Below, in pieces: positions 26,820 to 40,229 of a DNA stretch of 64,000 bases; the first letter of the stretch is position 1, and each line of letters begins with the position of its first letter. Made by a program: the position numbers and the translations under genes. The notes under the pieces are model-generated. The model was not told the DNA's origin, did no database searches, and saw only the letters and a program-made list of their open reading frames with translations. Source of the DNA: Trichoplax sp. H2 (taxonomy: Eukaryota; Placozoa; Uniplacotomia; Trichoplacea); the NCBI GenBank assembly GCA_003344405.1, contig NOWV01000100.1, forward strand, positions 62,001 through 126,000. Direction: 5' to 3'.

Positions 26820-28559
26820 TCACGGTCGATCTTTACTAATAGGCAATATGTTACACCTGCAATAACAAGCGAATTCAAGTAGTTATTATATACTATTCCG
26901 CCGAATCGACCAAGTAGCTTTGAAGTACGTTAAATTATACTAAAGTCATCATTTCGATTTATGTTACCCTAATAATCCTCTGCCAGACCACACTCGAGGT
27001 GTAATTGTTAATTTCAGTAGCTTTTGCATTCTTCTTATGATAACTTTTACTTCTTTCTAATATACATGTGGAGAAAGTTGTAATACACGTTGGTAATCGA
27101 TAAACAAAGACGACTGGAATAAAATCATTCATACACTGCAAGAAATCACTTTACAGTGCACAGTCAAAGTTATACAGTTTACAACTACTGACCTGTTCAC
27201 TATGCTTGACGACGTAACCAACATCTTGTAAAGACCTAAAATTCTCAGCATTTACGGTGCCAAAACAGCAAATTTCGTCCCCTTTTTCCAAACCCTAGAA
27301 TATAAACGAATTTAACAATTTCGTTTCTATTAATTAACGATAGAATGAATATCAAAGTATAGCAATTTTATGAAAAACTGCAGTACGCATTTACAATTTA
27401 AAATTTTGATACTATCATATATCATTAGCCATCTTGTTATTAGCCTTAATATTACAATTTAATTGATTGATAAAATAATCATGAAGAAATGCTACGACAG
27501 GCACAGCATGAATAGACCCTATGGCCTTCAAATATTTCGAATTCTTAGTCTTGACAATGCACTTTATAATATATAAAAATGAAACACGGCGAACATCGGA
27601 CTTAGATACAGCCATTACTTGGCCATGTTTTAGGAATACATAATACAAAATTACATTTAGCAAGCGATCGATTAAATAGAAGAATTTACAGATAAACTGA
27701 TAACATAAAATGAATCCATCCATATATAAAACTTAAAGATGGCCGTATAAATAAAAAATAACTTACAGCTTCTGCTGCTGGAGATCCATCAGCTACAAAA
27801 TCTGTAATGGCAAAACTAATAATGGCTTGGTCTATAACAATTTTTGATATGCAGCACATTAATTAATTGATTAATTATAATCAATTATGTACGACGCATA
27901 GCATGTTGCTATGAAAATTATGAATTAACTGTTAGACCAATGTCATCAGACGGCTTTAATTCTCAAACCTATTTCGTTGACTGTATCTTCAGATGGCTTT
28001 TCCAATGTAGAATTTCTGGCATCAGCATGAATTTGATGTAATCCACTTTCAATCTCTTTCATAGCAGCTTTGTGATCATTCTGTAAACCTATGGAATTCA
28101 TGGAATAAGCCTGATTTAGCTCCATTTTGCCAAAGGAAAAGGCATTGCGATTATCTCCGAAATTCATCTACAGTAGAAACATACAAATAATCCTTTGCCT
28201 GGCTTTCCTAACGGTGTATACATCGATGTCGGCTCGTGGGTATCCCTGAGAATCGACTAATGGTTCATTCATTCCCACATTTCTTTGCTTGAATATGCAC
28301 GTATACAGTAGGTAAGGTAAATTCTTAATTTCACATTCATTATAATTCATGTGTTTGACTGTTGTAGCTACTTTAATGCAAAATCTGCACTACCCATTAA
28401 TCAGTATCAACACTCGAATAGAAGGTTTGTCCATTGCTATTAAATCTGCATCAACTCAATGATTTCTCTTACCGATTGTAAAACGTCAGACCATTGATCA
28501 ATTTCTGCTTCGATGGCTTCCTTCTTTTTCATTAAATCGAACACTTTCTCTGTAGCCAT
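26820..28559 (-). CDS. PSMD9: 26S proteasome assembly chaperone p27 (PSMD9), 7 exons, ~200 aa
   Basis: PSMD9 (yeast Nas2) is a chaperone that binds the proteasomal ATPase Rpt5 during base assembly and then leaves. Exons on the minus strand, high to low: 28559-28473, 28287-28185, 28088-27969, 27831-27767, 27294-27193, 27056-26968, 26856-26820; all junctions have GT..AG ends and consistent phase. The N-terminal helical part reads [11 protein letters not shown], then the family hallmark GMNEPLVD and Y/D-x-GYPR (exon 2), then [13 protein letters not shown] (exon 3). The PDZ domain spans exons 4-7: [16 protein letters not shown] is the carboxylate-loop region, then FRSLQDV, IIRR and [12 protein letters not shown] at the C-terminus. 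The last Gly codon is split by an intron and completed in a 37-base exon. I chose the start at MATEK because of its AACATGG context; [10 protein letters not shown] six codons earlier is possible. Human PSMD9 is ~223 aa. Confidence 0.93.
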
Positions 28560-28614
28560 GTTTGCTGATCTCATCCAGGATTCAGCACTAATTTTGGAGT
28601 CCTTTCTACAGTAT

Positions 28615-28745
28615 TCTACTGTACAGTAGTACTGTTCTACTGTACACTGTACACTGTACACTGTGCAGTACTGTACTGTACTGTACGGTACTGTACGGTA
28701 CTGTACGGTACTTTACGGTACTGTACTGTACGGTCCGGTACACTA
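28615..28745. repeat. GTAC/TACTG-rich microsatellite just upstream of PSMD9
   Basis: A degenerate array of CTGTACACTGTACACTG and ACTGTACGGT units. Being built of self-complementary GTAC steps, it is also a dense set of short palindromes. It begins about 55 bp upstream of the PSMD9 start codon, within the likely promoter or 5' UTR. Scattered TACTGTA motifs continue to ~28920. Confidence 0.85.
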
Positions 28746-28956
28746 TGTACAAACTACACAAAAATCTTTACCAGAACTTCCTCTCTTCACACGTATAAAA
28801 TTTTATTCATTTTGATGAAGAAATAACTCAAAAAATATTCGTCGATTTATCTGAAAAGAAAATAATCACGATGTACAGTACAGTATTTTATTTTTCAGAC
28901 GAATCGGACGTACTGTAGAAAAAGGGAAAAAATATTGCTGAAACCAACGTAAAAAT

Positions 28957-30200
28957 ACTACACTTTATACCATAATGAGGCTACCAGTACCCCCCTCTTC
29001 TATAGTACGTTAACATGTCAATGTACTGTAAGCATAGCTAGCACTCTACGTCTAGACTTGGTGGGATTCCACTACAAATATGAACTACAAATATGAACGG
29101 CAATGCGTCCGTCAGCCAAGTGGAAGGACGTTAAGCTAGTTATAATGAGCAGTAATTTAATTCATGCCATGAAGCGATTTAATTTACTTATTTACTGATG
29201 CCTCACACTGTTTTAGGAGGGTAAGGTAGAGTAAAGTCGCAAATTGTACAGTAAAAATCCTATACTTTATAGCATGATGAGGCTGCCGGTACCCCTCTTC
29301 TAAAATTGATACGTTCGTTAACTTGTTAATGTACGACTAGATTTGGTATTCCAAAAAAAACTACAAATATGAAGGGTAATGCTTCCGTCAGCCAAGTGGC
29401 AGGACGTTAAGCTAGTTATAATGAACAGTAATTTAATTCATGCCATGAAGCGATTTAATTTACTTATTTACTGATGCCTCACACTGTTTTAGGAGGGTAA
29501 GGTAGAGTAAAGTCGCAAATTATACAGTAAAAATCCTACACTTTATAGCATGATGAGGCTGCCGGTACCCCTCTTCTATGATACGTTAACTTGTTAACAT
29601 ACGACTAGATTTGGTATTCCAAAAAAACTACAAATATGAACGGCAATGCGTCCGTCAGCCAAGTGGAAGGACGTTAAGCTAGTTATAATGAGCAGTAATT
29701 TAATTCATGCCATGAAGCGATTTAATTTACTTATTTACTGATGCCTCACACTGTTTTAGTAGGGTAAGGTAGAGTAAAGTCGCAAATTGTACAGTAAAAA
29801 TCCTATACTTTATAGCATGATGAGGCTGCCGGTACCCCTCTTCTAAAATTGATACGTTCGTTAACTTGTTAATGTACGACTAGATTTGGTATTCCAAAAA
29901 AATATGAAGGGTAATGCCTCCGTCAGCCAAGTGGCAGGACGATAAGCTAGTCATAATGAACAGTAATTTAATTCATGACATGAAATGATTTAACTTATTT
30001 ACTGTTCGATGTCGCCATGCGCTGGCTTGCACTGTTTTAGGAGGGTAAGGTAGAGTAAAGTAGCGAAGTGACAGGAAGTTGAGCTAGTCATAATGGACAG
30101 TACTTTAATTCATGACCTGAAACGATTTAATTTATTTATTTACTGTTGCCTCGCACTATTTTAGGAGGGTGAGGTAGAGTAGAGTCGCAAATTGTACAGT
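28957..30200 (+). repeat. Tandem array, ~270-bp unit, 4 full plus partial copies
   Basis: The landmark CACTTTATA-(G/C)CAT(G/A)ATGAGGCT recurs at about 28962, 29264, 29540 and 29806, and AGG(A)GGGTAAGGTAGAGTAAAG at about 29215, 29491, 29758, 30039 and (GTGAGG variant) 30163, giving spacings of 266-302 bp and a truncated last unit of ~124 bp. Copies 2-4 are nearly identical while the outer ones have diverged, as expected for unequal exchange. The unit includes GTCAGCCAAGTGG and TTCATGCCATGAA palindromic motifs. No open frame is maintained across units. It lies between the PSMD9 5' end and the 3' end of the APAF1-like gene. Confidence 0.93.
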
Positions 30201-31217
30201 ATTGTAAATGATATCGGCAGCAATTTGCTGTAGAGAAGTAGGATATTCCGCTCGATTGGGTAGATGGGATCGAATTCTGAAGTATATTTGATACCAGCAA
30301 AATGCTCGTATGAGAGGGGGGGTGCTCCTGTTAATTTGGCAATGTAATTAGACCCCAAAGCTTAATAGAATGCAATATTGTGGGTCACCATTTCCATTCG
30401 TATCGAATATCATCAATAATCTTCCAATCCAATCAATTGAACGTTAAACATGAGATTTTACTTTTTCAATCAGCGTAATTTCTCCTACTATTCTAGGTTA
30501 GCTTTATCAAAAATTAGATGAGATCGATGGTAAAATTATTTTTCCATACTCAAACGTTAATTCACTTATATTGATTCCTGATACGGATGAAAATAAAGGC
30601 TTAATACAGTAGTGGTATCTTGAAAATCAATTATTTAGAGTAAGAAGAGCTCTGCAACTGGTCTTAGTCTGATATCGATTACAGTACATATGATAATCGA
30701 TCTCCATTGACGCATAGAAAATAGGTGAAGATTTTCAATCCTACATGGATAATCACTAATTGTACCAATCAATCAATCATATTTGAAGAAAGGATGGGCC
30801 ATTCGTAAAAGATTTTAACTTTGTTTATTTATATCAACGGGTGATAACTTGACGTATCACATAAAGGAAAACTTATAAAAACAAGCGAAACACGCGAAAA
30901 TTCAACGAAATATATCGCGATTTGAAGTTAATAGAAAGTAAAACGCATTCATTTAATTTGATACTGTGCGGTGATTAGTATTGATTGTCGAGATAAACTT
31001 GCGATTACTTAAATAATACATTGATCTTGACTAAGCTGAAGTTATTAGTATTACTGAATCGCCCCAAATCGAAAAACGAGCTTAATATAAACCAAATAAG
31101 ACTGATCCATTGGTACCTTCAAATGGTATAGTATTTTGGCATTAACATGGATGATTACATCCATGAATATATAGAAATGATAACATCATTCTTTTATCTT
31201 TTATCTGCTTATAACAT
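30201..31217. other. Intergenic downstream of APAF1-like gene
   Basis: About 1 kb without a recognised gene. A 65-codon minus-strand frame (30161-30358) overlaps the end of the tandem array; I do not recognise it. Confidence 0.5.
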
Positions 31218-34200
31218 TTAGCCATTCATTGTTTCACTAATTTGCTTAATAATACTGTATTTTCCAGTTCTTCCTTGGCATATAAACATCGATTGCTCTA
31301 AGTTGCCTGTTACGTTCCATGCTTGAATATAAGGCGATTGAATGGTGTGAATCAATTGTAGGCTGACATTATCATAAAATTGAATTTTTCCACTTAATTC
31401 TTCAAAGACTGCAAAGTATTTCTTCGTGAACAAACTTTCCACCCTATAGATTTTAGCATCCAAATAGAACTGTTTTATAATGTCGCCATGGCTTTTACCC
31501 AATAATTGGCCGGTGTGGCTAAATACCTAAATTTACATAGTTAGAATTTGCAATAAATCAGTAATCATCCCGTCTTACACTTAAACTCGTAAATGAAAAG
31601 GGATATTTACCGTTGTTTCCTCATTTCTTTCAAATAGAAAGCATTCTTTATTTGCTTCTTCATTACAATATGCTACCTGTAAATAAATTGATGCTATCAA
31701 TCGATCACGACCTTATTATCAGCACTTAGCATAAGAATTATCAGTAATCTAAAAATAAAAATAGAAACAAATATTCTGCATAATTGTTTATTATCTCAGA
31801 ATGTGATAATCGTAATAAAGTGACATACAAATATGTTGGCAATTTTTTCACCCCATTGCTTTTTCATCATATCCAGACTTCGAGATGATAGCGACACATT
31901 TAGATTCTTGCTGCTGCTTTTCTGAGTTGGTAAGATGATTTTGCATACAATTCCGTCATCCTCCTTGTAAATATGCGATTTAAGTAATACGCAGTTGTTG
32001 ACAGTATCTTCCAGTTTGTACCACTACAAGATAATAAAAAAGCTGCAATGAACTTTATCTTAATTTTATTTTAGTTCTAAAAATTAAACATATCAAAAAT
32101 TTATCTCCAGATCTAAAAGGCAAAATTTTCAATATACTGATACTGTATTTCGTGGCATTTTACACACCTTAACTACACAATCGGCGCTTTCTTTTATTTT
32201 CTGGCGCGTAATCAAATAGTACTCATCGCAATAGATGATTTTAATGGACTGATAGAGATACATATCATCACCTATATCGGCTATCTTATGCTCTTGGCTA
32301 TTCTTTACCATCATTATAAGCCAGCGATCACGATTTTCCCCTTTCTAATAATAGCATTAACAGTTACTTATCATTTTAATAATCAGTAAATAAATAGTTA
32401 TAAAGTCATAGAATAGTATGGATACCAAATTAATCGTAATGGAAACAATTTAACATTATCAATTTATCCCTTTGAAATAAGCCTTCATTTACAGTATCTG
32501 TATCTCCATTATATTCTGTGTATTACCTTGATATAAAATATGAACATGTAGACGTTGTCTTCTTTCCTGTATCTAGACTTCCAAGTAACAATATCAGCTG
32601 GACTTTCTTCCCACAATGTGTACTTGAATTGTCCTTTTTGGCTAATTGATCCTAACACACTATTAAACTGCACAATCCCAAATATGCGATTAGGCGGATG
32701 TTTATTTGTACTGTAGTATTAAGATTCAATACGAAAATTAGGCTGCAAGTGTAAATTTCCTAATCAAAATATGCGTAATCTTGCCAAATATCTAGTATTT
32801 ATACTCTGAACATAATTTTTAAAACGGATATCAATAACGGTCGTTTTTAACAAAAATGGCAATTATCTCATATAAAAGGCAATAATTATCCCTTGCAATA
32901 TAAAAATTCGAAATTTGTTATATCAGTATTTTATGCGGCACCTCAGTTACAACTATGTGGCAGTGTTCATTATTCCAATCGGTGAGAGACGTAATGCCAA
33001 TCACTTTACATTTATACCACCGCGTTAAAATAACGGAATCAGTTTCACTGTATAAATAACAATTTTGATACTCTTGGTCCAACTTGTAGTCAATCGATAG
33101 ATCAAGCGATTCATTCCTGTATATCTAAGTTTACCGATAAAGAATAATGTTAGCTTATCTGCTGTAGTCAACTACGTACTTATGAATAGCCCTGAGTACT
33201 ATAGTTTTATGCAACTCTTCCTCGCTACCTTATATAATAATAAATGTAATGGCTAACCATACATGATAAAGACAGCTTAAAATATAAAAATAATTAGCGA
33301 TGTCAACTTACCTTCAGCTTTTTAATTCCCTTAGTTCTATTTTCGGTTAACTGAGCAACTACTGGAATTGAATTAATAAAGGAAGCACTGGAATCAATGA
33401 TGATTTCTTGGCTATCTTTATCGGCATTGACAACATTATCGGTTAAAGGGCGGGCTTGAATGTTTCGCCATATTGTACTCTCAACTACAACAATCCAAAG
33501 AGGAAAAGTCGGATAATTCTCAAATTTATGATCTAATTTCAGATAGACTATATCAAAAAATATGTTGCTAATGCACGTACCATCTAGGCTGTATTGATAT
33601 AAGCATTGAGTTCCGTGTTTGTTATAATCAAATAAATGGTAACTGCCAGGCATAAATCTAAGATTATGAGAAGAGTAGCTGCAACGGAGGTTGATGTAAG
33701 ACTTGGCATGTCCATTAACGAATTTAATGAGCTAATTAAAGAGAAATACAAAATCCCATTAAAGAAGGATAGAACATCTTTAAAACAATATTTAACCTAA
33801 ATTGCAAATAGTAATGAAAATAAAGAATTCCTTCAGTTTACTGTTTTAAACTAACCGTGAGGTCATTTTCATGAGATTTCGGAATAACTAATAACTGCTG
33901 ATCATCAGAAACGATCACATTAGAAATTGGCTTATCACTAATGTAAATGGGGTAGAAGAAATCTGTGAATCCTTCAAGAAAACTACAAGTTTTGCTATCT
34001 CTCCCTTCTTGAGTTAATAAACCTAAAACTTTCCCATAAATGACAAAACAGGCAGATTGTGTCTGATTACTATATTTGATCCTTTTCAATTGGTAATCAT
34101 AGTTCGATGCAGTAGCCACGGTGTACCGGTCATCAACATGGTCAATAAATTCTGGTAGAAGGAATGTTTTTTCGCAATACAATTTCTCAACATTCCATAT

Positions 34201-37200
34201 CTAAGAATTTAGACAATTACCACTACTGTTAAAAAGGCCATGTGTAAAACTTTTATTCATATATATGCATTAATAAGATTCAAATACCTCCATTTGACAC
34301 TCATTAATCCAGCTTTTAGTAGACTGTAGTCTTTTATTTGAACTCCACCAGAAAGAAAGACTTTCACCATTGGAAGTAAATTCAAATCCTTCCAAACAAT
34401 TCCAACATGAATTTAACTTCTCAGTTTCTTCTATACCGTATTCCTTAATATTCCACAGCTGAAATGGTGAATTTATTAGTCGTTTATTATAATTAATTAT
34501 TGCTAAGATTTCTATATTTATAGTAAGTAATAAAGGCTCAAAATTTACCACTAAAAATGCGCTTATTCATAGGCGTAATTACGCTTATTCGTAAGAGCAA
34601 AATACACTGGTATGAATAAAATTTAAACTGCAGACTAAAGGTTAAAAAAATTATTGAGAATTACAGCTACATTGACAATATTGCCTCCTACTTGAATATC
34701 TTTTTTATTCACTGCAATCGTTAAAAGAACAGGGTTTTGACTTATAACTGGACAAAATTGTAACCATCGGCATTCAAGTGAAGGCGTCTTCACTCCAGCA
34801 CAATTTATAAAAGGTACACGTTCATGAATGTCCATATTGTAAATTTCCCATTTCTTATTCTGCTTCTTCTGTAATAAAGATATTTATAAACGATAAAATC
34901 AAATATTCAGTATTGAATTCTAGCTTACACTTTCCTAAAGTATATAAAATTCTAGGAATTTTATTGATGAATACTATCATCAATTATCGAAACTTATCAA
35001 TAATTAAGACTCATCGAAAGAAAATACTTTGAGCTAAGGTGGGGATAAAATAAAATTGTCTGCATTTATATTTTACCTCTACTAATATATATGAGCATGC
35101 CTAGTATATCAATTATATTATCTGTATCAACATTATTACAGTTTCTATGTATACTTTTATAATTTAAACAAACTAACCCTCACTGTAGCGTAGGCAATTA
35201 GCCTTCCATCGGCCGATATTCTAACTTCATGAATATATGCCTCTCCAATTGACAAACTGCATGCGGTTTTAAATGTTTCATAATCTTTAACCTTTATAAA
35301 TTCAAATATGAAGTAAGTTTTACAATAGATAATAAGCATCTGGACTAGCTTTTTCTAATTTTTTCATTTTATAGTTAATATTTCTTTTCGATATCGCATA
35401 CTATACTACCATGCATGCATACTGCATAGGTTATATTTATTTCTTTAAATCTGCTCACCATAATTGTACAATCACTCTTGCCATTATTTTTGGTATATGA
35501 AAATTTTAGATTTCCATATGCTGGATTAGAACAGCTTGGAACAACATCTTCCCAGCTTTTACCCATTATTTTAGACGCTTTCCACAGGCTCTGATCTGTG
35601 TCGTCATCAGGATACCTACAATTAAGAGAATAGTCTGCATTAATCGAAAAGTATGGTGAAGAAACTTAATAAAGGTTATTAATCTAGTAGCCACATGGTT
35701 ACATGCAGTACACAACATTAATCAACACATACATATGATATCAGATGGCGATTATGACGATTAAAGTGAACAGTTTTAACTCTTTATTATAATCAAACGG
35801 TTGAATTGCATTATATAAGATTAAGACTCAATGTAAAAAGAGATCATTTTCACCCAGTAATCATCCAGCGGCGACTTCTATTGCATTTTATCTGATCACA
35901 TGCCAGCTTTCTGGCTTCCTTGAGAATACTGCTGTCTTTTTTAGCGCAGTACAACAGAAACTGTATAAAATCTCCATTATCAGTATCTAAGTAAGACTCG
36001 TAACGATGTAATAGCCGCAAAAGTTCTTCAGATTTTGTAGCATCCTAACCATGAGATACAATTAACATTAATGCTTAATACTTTAATACCTGAACGATTT
36101 TAATTGACTATCTTGAATCTAAGGTATAATTACTATTTCTGCAACTTAATATTACCTGTCGATTTATTTTTAAATAGCTAATGTAATCTTGCAAATCTTC
36201 ACGCAAATTAAACAACTCGACAATTTTGAGCTTTTCTATCATCCAACGATAATTTGACATTATTTCACGAAGAAATTGATCATCTGCTGCTTGAATTGCG
36301 TGATGCACAAGATGCTGGAAGTAATAGCCATCATCAAGATATAAATGCCAGTCTCTTTTGCATTGCAGAGCATAGCCTTGAATAAGGGAGTGATTTAAAT
36401 GACGCCAGTAACTTTGATTGCTTTCCTGTGGAGATGGTGATATTCGCAGATAATCAACCATGAGATCGTGTAAAACACAGTAAAGTCTATTGGTTGGATC
36501 ACTTGGGTAAAGATCGAGAATATACATATATATAAGTTTGAAATGAATAATAAACAATATTATTAATGCCGGATCGAGTATTGCCGGTATGTAATGACAT
36601 GCTTAAAAATATTACTACGGCCCCTTCGTTTCGGTAAAAGTAACGTAGTAAACCACAATGGTAAAATACTTAATTTATAATATTGGTAATCATTCTGCAC
36701 CAGTGGAACAGTAACTAGGGTATAATTATGACGTTATGTAGATTTGATTAGAATAACTTATAAGCTACCAATATTAGTATCAGTCGACAACTTAGCTCAA
36801 AATTTCCTGGGCAGATATATTCCAGTAATTCTACATTATCGATGTTGACTTAAACGTCAATTACTCAGCAAGAGCGCTTACCAACTGATTGTTCTATCTA
36901 CGTAATACTATGTGATCCACCACGGTGAATCACTGAAACTTGTTAAACTAATAGGAGGGTAAAGACAGCTTAAATATATACTTTTGCAGTACAGAAAATT
37001 TTGATGGCTTTGGCAGTTGCCGGTAGTAAAATACCGGTAAAGTAATACTATGAAAGCTGATAATTTCGTCATGGATCTTTTCTCACCTACTATCACTCTC
37101 AATAAGTTTCAACAATGACTTGCTACTCAATTCTTCCAGCAAAGATTCTGCTGTGATTCGATCACATCTCCATAAAGCCATTATTGAGTTAGTCGGAATG

Positions 37201-40200
37201 GCAACTTTTTTGAAAACACCAAGGAGTAAAAACAGCCGTCGTGCTTCATCGTCTAGCTGTTGAATACTCAAACTAAAAGTACCATATAAATTGAATTCAT
37301 AGTTAGCTAATCTATTTCGATTTCCTTTCCTTTCGATAACCGCGACGGCATCTATCCATTGCTTATCAGAATTTAAACGTAAACCACCAATTAATGCGAT
37401 CGCTAATGGTAGTCCACCACAGCTTTTAATAGCTCGTATAACATAAGGGTTCTCCTGCAAATTCTTTACATCTTCAGCGCGACGGTACTTTGCTAATAGT
37501 TGCACTGCCTCATCATCTGTAAATCGGTCCTATAGCAAGAAAATTTGAGTCAAGCACTAACTTGATAGAGATTATTAATTGAAGGTAAAAACTGTATTAA
37601 TATTTGGACTAACAGACGCCGGGATACAGTAGTGATCGAGCTCATTATCAGGATAGATAAATCGTGAGGTGATAATTGACTTTTTTGCAAACTTTAGATA
37701 TGGGTAGTAAGATTCTCTCCAAACATCGTCAAAAACGAACAAAGCCATCGACGTTTCATAATTATCTACAAATTTTATAGCAAAAATGCGGTTATTTACA
37801 ATTTTCATAATCGTTGCGATGAGCTATATCTAAGAATTTCAGAATTACGATATTATTGATATACCATTGTAAGCTAGATTATTGCTAATCAATTAGAAAC
37901 ATGACACTATTCCGTACTTAACTATAACTGTTTAATTTAATTTGAATTATTTATTGTTACAATAATGGTAGCTATTTATACCATTTACATACTTTCTAGA
38001 TAGAGAGAGAGATAAGACTCAATTTCCTCTAAATCCTGAGGTACTTGTTTCCATTCAATGCCAAGCTTAATGCAAAGACCTTTCAGCTTGCTGAATAATT
38101 TATCTTCACTGATATCACCTTTATGATTTAAGACATAAACGACCCGATCTTAGACCTTAAAAGATTTTCTACGTTAGATGAATACTGGAACACAACTTTA
38201 TGCTTATAAAATAAGTTAGCGAATTTTAAACAACTAAATATGGATAAATGAACTAGCTAAACTAAGCTATTTGTAGAAAATCAAAGAAATCTGGCGAGGT
38301 CTGTGAGATGTAATCAGAAGTCTATAATTTAAATTTAGTACAAACGAATAAATTGCTGATTTCTCACTCATTCAAAAAAGGAATTATGAGCACTTGAATG
38401 TACACTAAGCCTTATAATTGACAAAATAGATGAAACTGTTTATTTTGAATAGACCGTAAATATGCAGGGGCAGTATCACGAAGGAATTACGACATTATCT
38501 TCGAAAACCTTTAATCATTAACCATGTATGTCACTCTATTATTCAATTTATATAAGACTAATTAATAGAAGTGCCCCTCGAATTAATTTTATCCAGTTCG
38601 TTTATTTATTTATCTACAAGTCCGAAGCTTATAAAGCATACACATACAGTATATAATTGAAAATACCTTAAACATAGCAAACGTTATCATTTCATCTCAA
38701 TGTTCATAATCAACTAAGATACCATAAGTATAGGTAGAATTATCATTCCATGTCAATCTAGACTATCAACTGTAAGGACTAAAGTGCATAGACAGAATTT
38801 CGTACCTATTTTAACCCAGTAAACACCGCCAGTTTCAAAGCATCGATCAACTTCCGCAGTATGTCTGATAGCTTGACTCACAGCAATTGTTTTGCCGCTT
38901 CCAGCCATACCGTGAACCAGAATACGTCCGCCAATTTCGTCAATTTCCTTCAATTTACTTGATATTACAGCTATAAAATCCGTACGTACTATATAATGAC
39001 TTGTCGGAGTTGGAGGAACATCACGAAGGTCTAAAATTGAAATTTTTTGAATTATGTAGGATTCATACTCGTATTCAAGCTAAGTTAATACTTATTATGA
39101 ATTTGGTGCTGAAATGATTACGATTTCAGCAACTAAATAGCAACGTCAGTTTCGTTAACTTGACGGTATAAGTTTTAAGAATTAAAGCTTTACAGCTTCA
39201 ATAAGTAAAAAAAATATAGTGATGCTGTTTCATTTGTCAATTATTACGCGTAGAGAAGCAAACTTATCCATATTCAGATTATCACATTTAAAAATTTGAA
39301 ACAATGTCTGCTATATAATACTAAAAAATTTATAACCAACATTGTAATCTAATGTTACGGCGTAATTTATATAAAAATAATTCCCATCTGTGCTGTAATA
39401 ATCAAATAAAAAATCTCTGTGCACAGCAAATTCTATTGCAATGAAACGATACTTAAATATCGATATAACCAGCTAGTAAAGCAGTAAATATCACTACAAT
39501 ACTTAACGATTGTAGTTCGACGTTGGCATAAAAATAGCTATAGAATTAGTGAGAAACATTAGCGATAAAAACTGGGGAAGAATTTTAAAACAACTAACTA
39601 CATATACAGTAATAAAAAGGGCCGATATAGTACTCTGTGAATAACGATTGAGCAAAGTTAGCAGTAGCAGAGATTAACAGTCTTTTCCATTTTTAAAGAT
39701 TAAATATTTTATAAAAGACTAAAAGTTACTATGCTAATAAATTAAAATATCGTTGTAGCTATCGTTGGTAAGTTTTTATAGCTCAATCAAAAACAAAACA
39801 TTCTGCTTATTCATAGGCCAATTAAGTAATGAAAGAAGGAAGAAAGTAAGCTCCTTTAAGATACAAGTGACAGAATATTTAAATCGATCGCGAATAATAC
39901 TAACCTGCTGTTGGCATTACTAATACATCAGGATCTTCCTCAGCTTCTTTTTTCAGCTGTAAGCCAATATTTTGTATGTACTCAGCTCCATGGTTTTGCA
40001 AAATGTAGCAAAATTGATTAAAGTCCTCATCTCCTCGACGTTTGAGTATTATAATAAGCTTATTTGCTTTTTCTTTATTGGACCGGCAGTCTCTTAGAAT
40101 GTCAACCTCTTCATCTGATAGGATTTGTTTAGCTCTAAGATCGAATAAGATATCCTCTACAGGAATGTCGTTAATAATCTCATAACGATGTTTTTCGATG

Positions 40201-40229
40201 ACCTGATTAACATGTTTGCTTATCCCCAT
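31218..40229 (-). CDS. APAF1-like apoptosome protein: CARD + NB-ARC + degenerate WD propeller, 19 exons, ~1439 aa
   Basis: Likely cytosolic scaffold that assembles on (d)ATP binding and recruits caspases through its CARD. Exons, high to low: 40229-39905, 39030-38806, 38118-37993, 37765-37614, 37529-37087, 36501-36156, 36044-35854, 35615-35402, 35291-35178, 34868-34692, 34458-34288, 34200-33856, 33731-33312, 33124-32942, 32667-32527, 32344-32168, 32023-31829, 31676-31611, 31526-31218. Phases agree throughout. Domains: CARD ~10-90; linker; P-loop GMAGSGKT 149-156 preceded by VPPTP-YIVR as in APAF1; Walker B FVFDDVW 235-241; ITSR 257-260; GLPLA 315-319; winged-helix LHD 434-436; helical arm to ~600; then ~830 residues of propeller-like repeats, with WEIYN, LWNI, IWNV and GHAKSY-type signatures but few classical WD dipeptides. 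Introns 8-18 are all phase 0. The start is the first in-frame ATG (MGISKH), directly before the CARD. Human APAF1 is 1248 aa. The last base of exon 9 is uncertain by six bases (35178 or 35184). Confidence 0.88.

Noticed and set aside
27415-27723. A 102-codon minus-strand frame
   Set aside because: It lies wholly within PSMD9 intron 4 between two well-supported exons; it has no family resemblance and is within chance length for AT-rich DNA.
30161-30358. 65-codon minus-strand frame at the end of the tandem array
   Set aside because: Not recognised, starts in repeat sequence, and the APAF1-like gene already ends upstream at 31218; too weak to call.
33666-33800. A 44-codon plus-strand frame that looked coding (MRRVAATEVDV...)
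   Set aside because: It is the exact antisense of the start of exon 13 of the APAF1-like gene, whose minus-strand reading (GHAKSYINLRCSYSS) fits the propeller and the intron phase.
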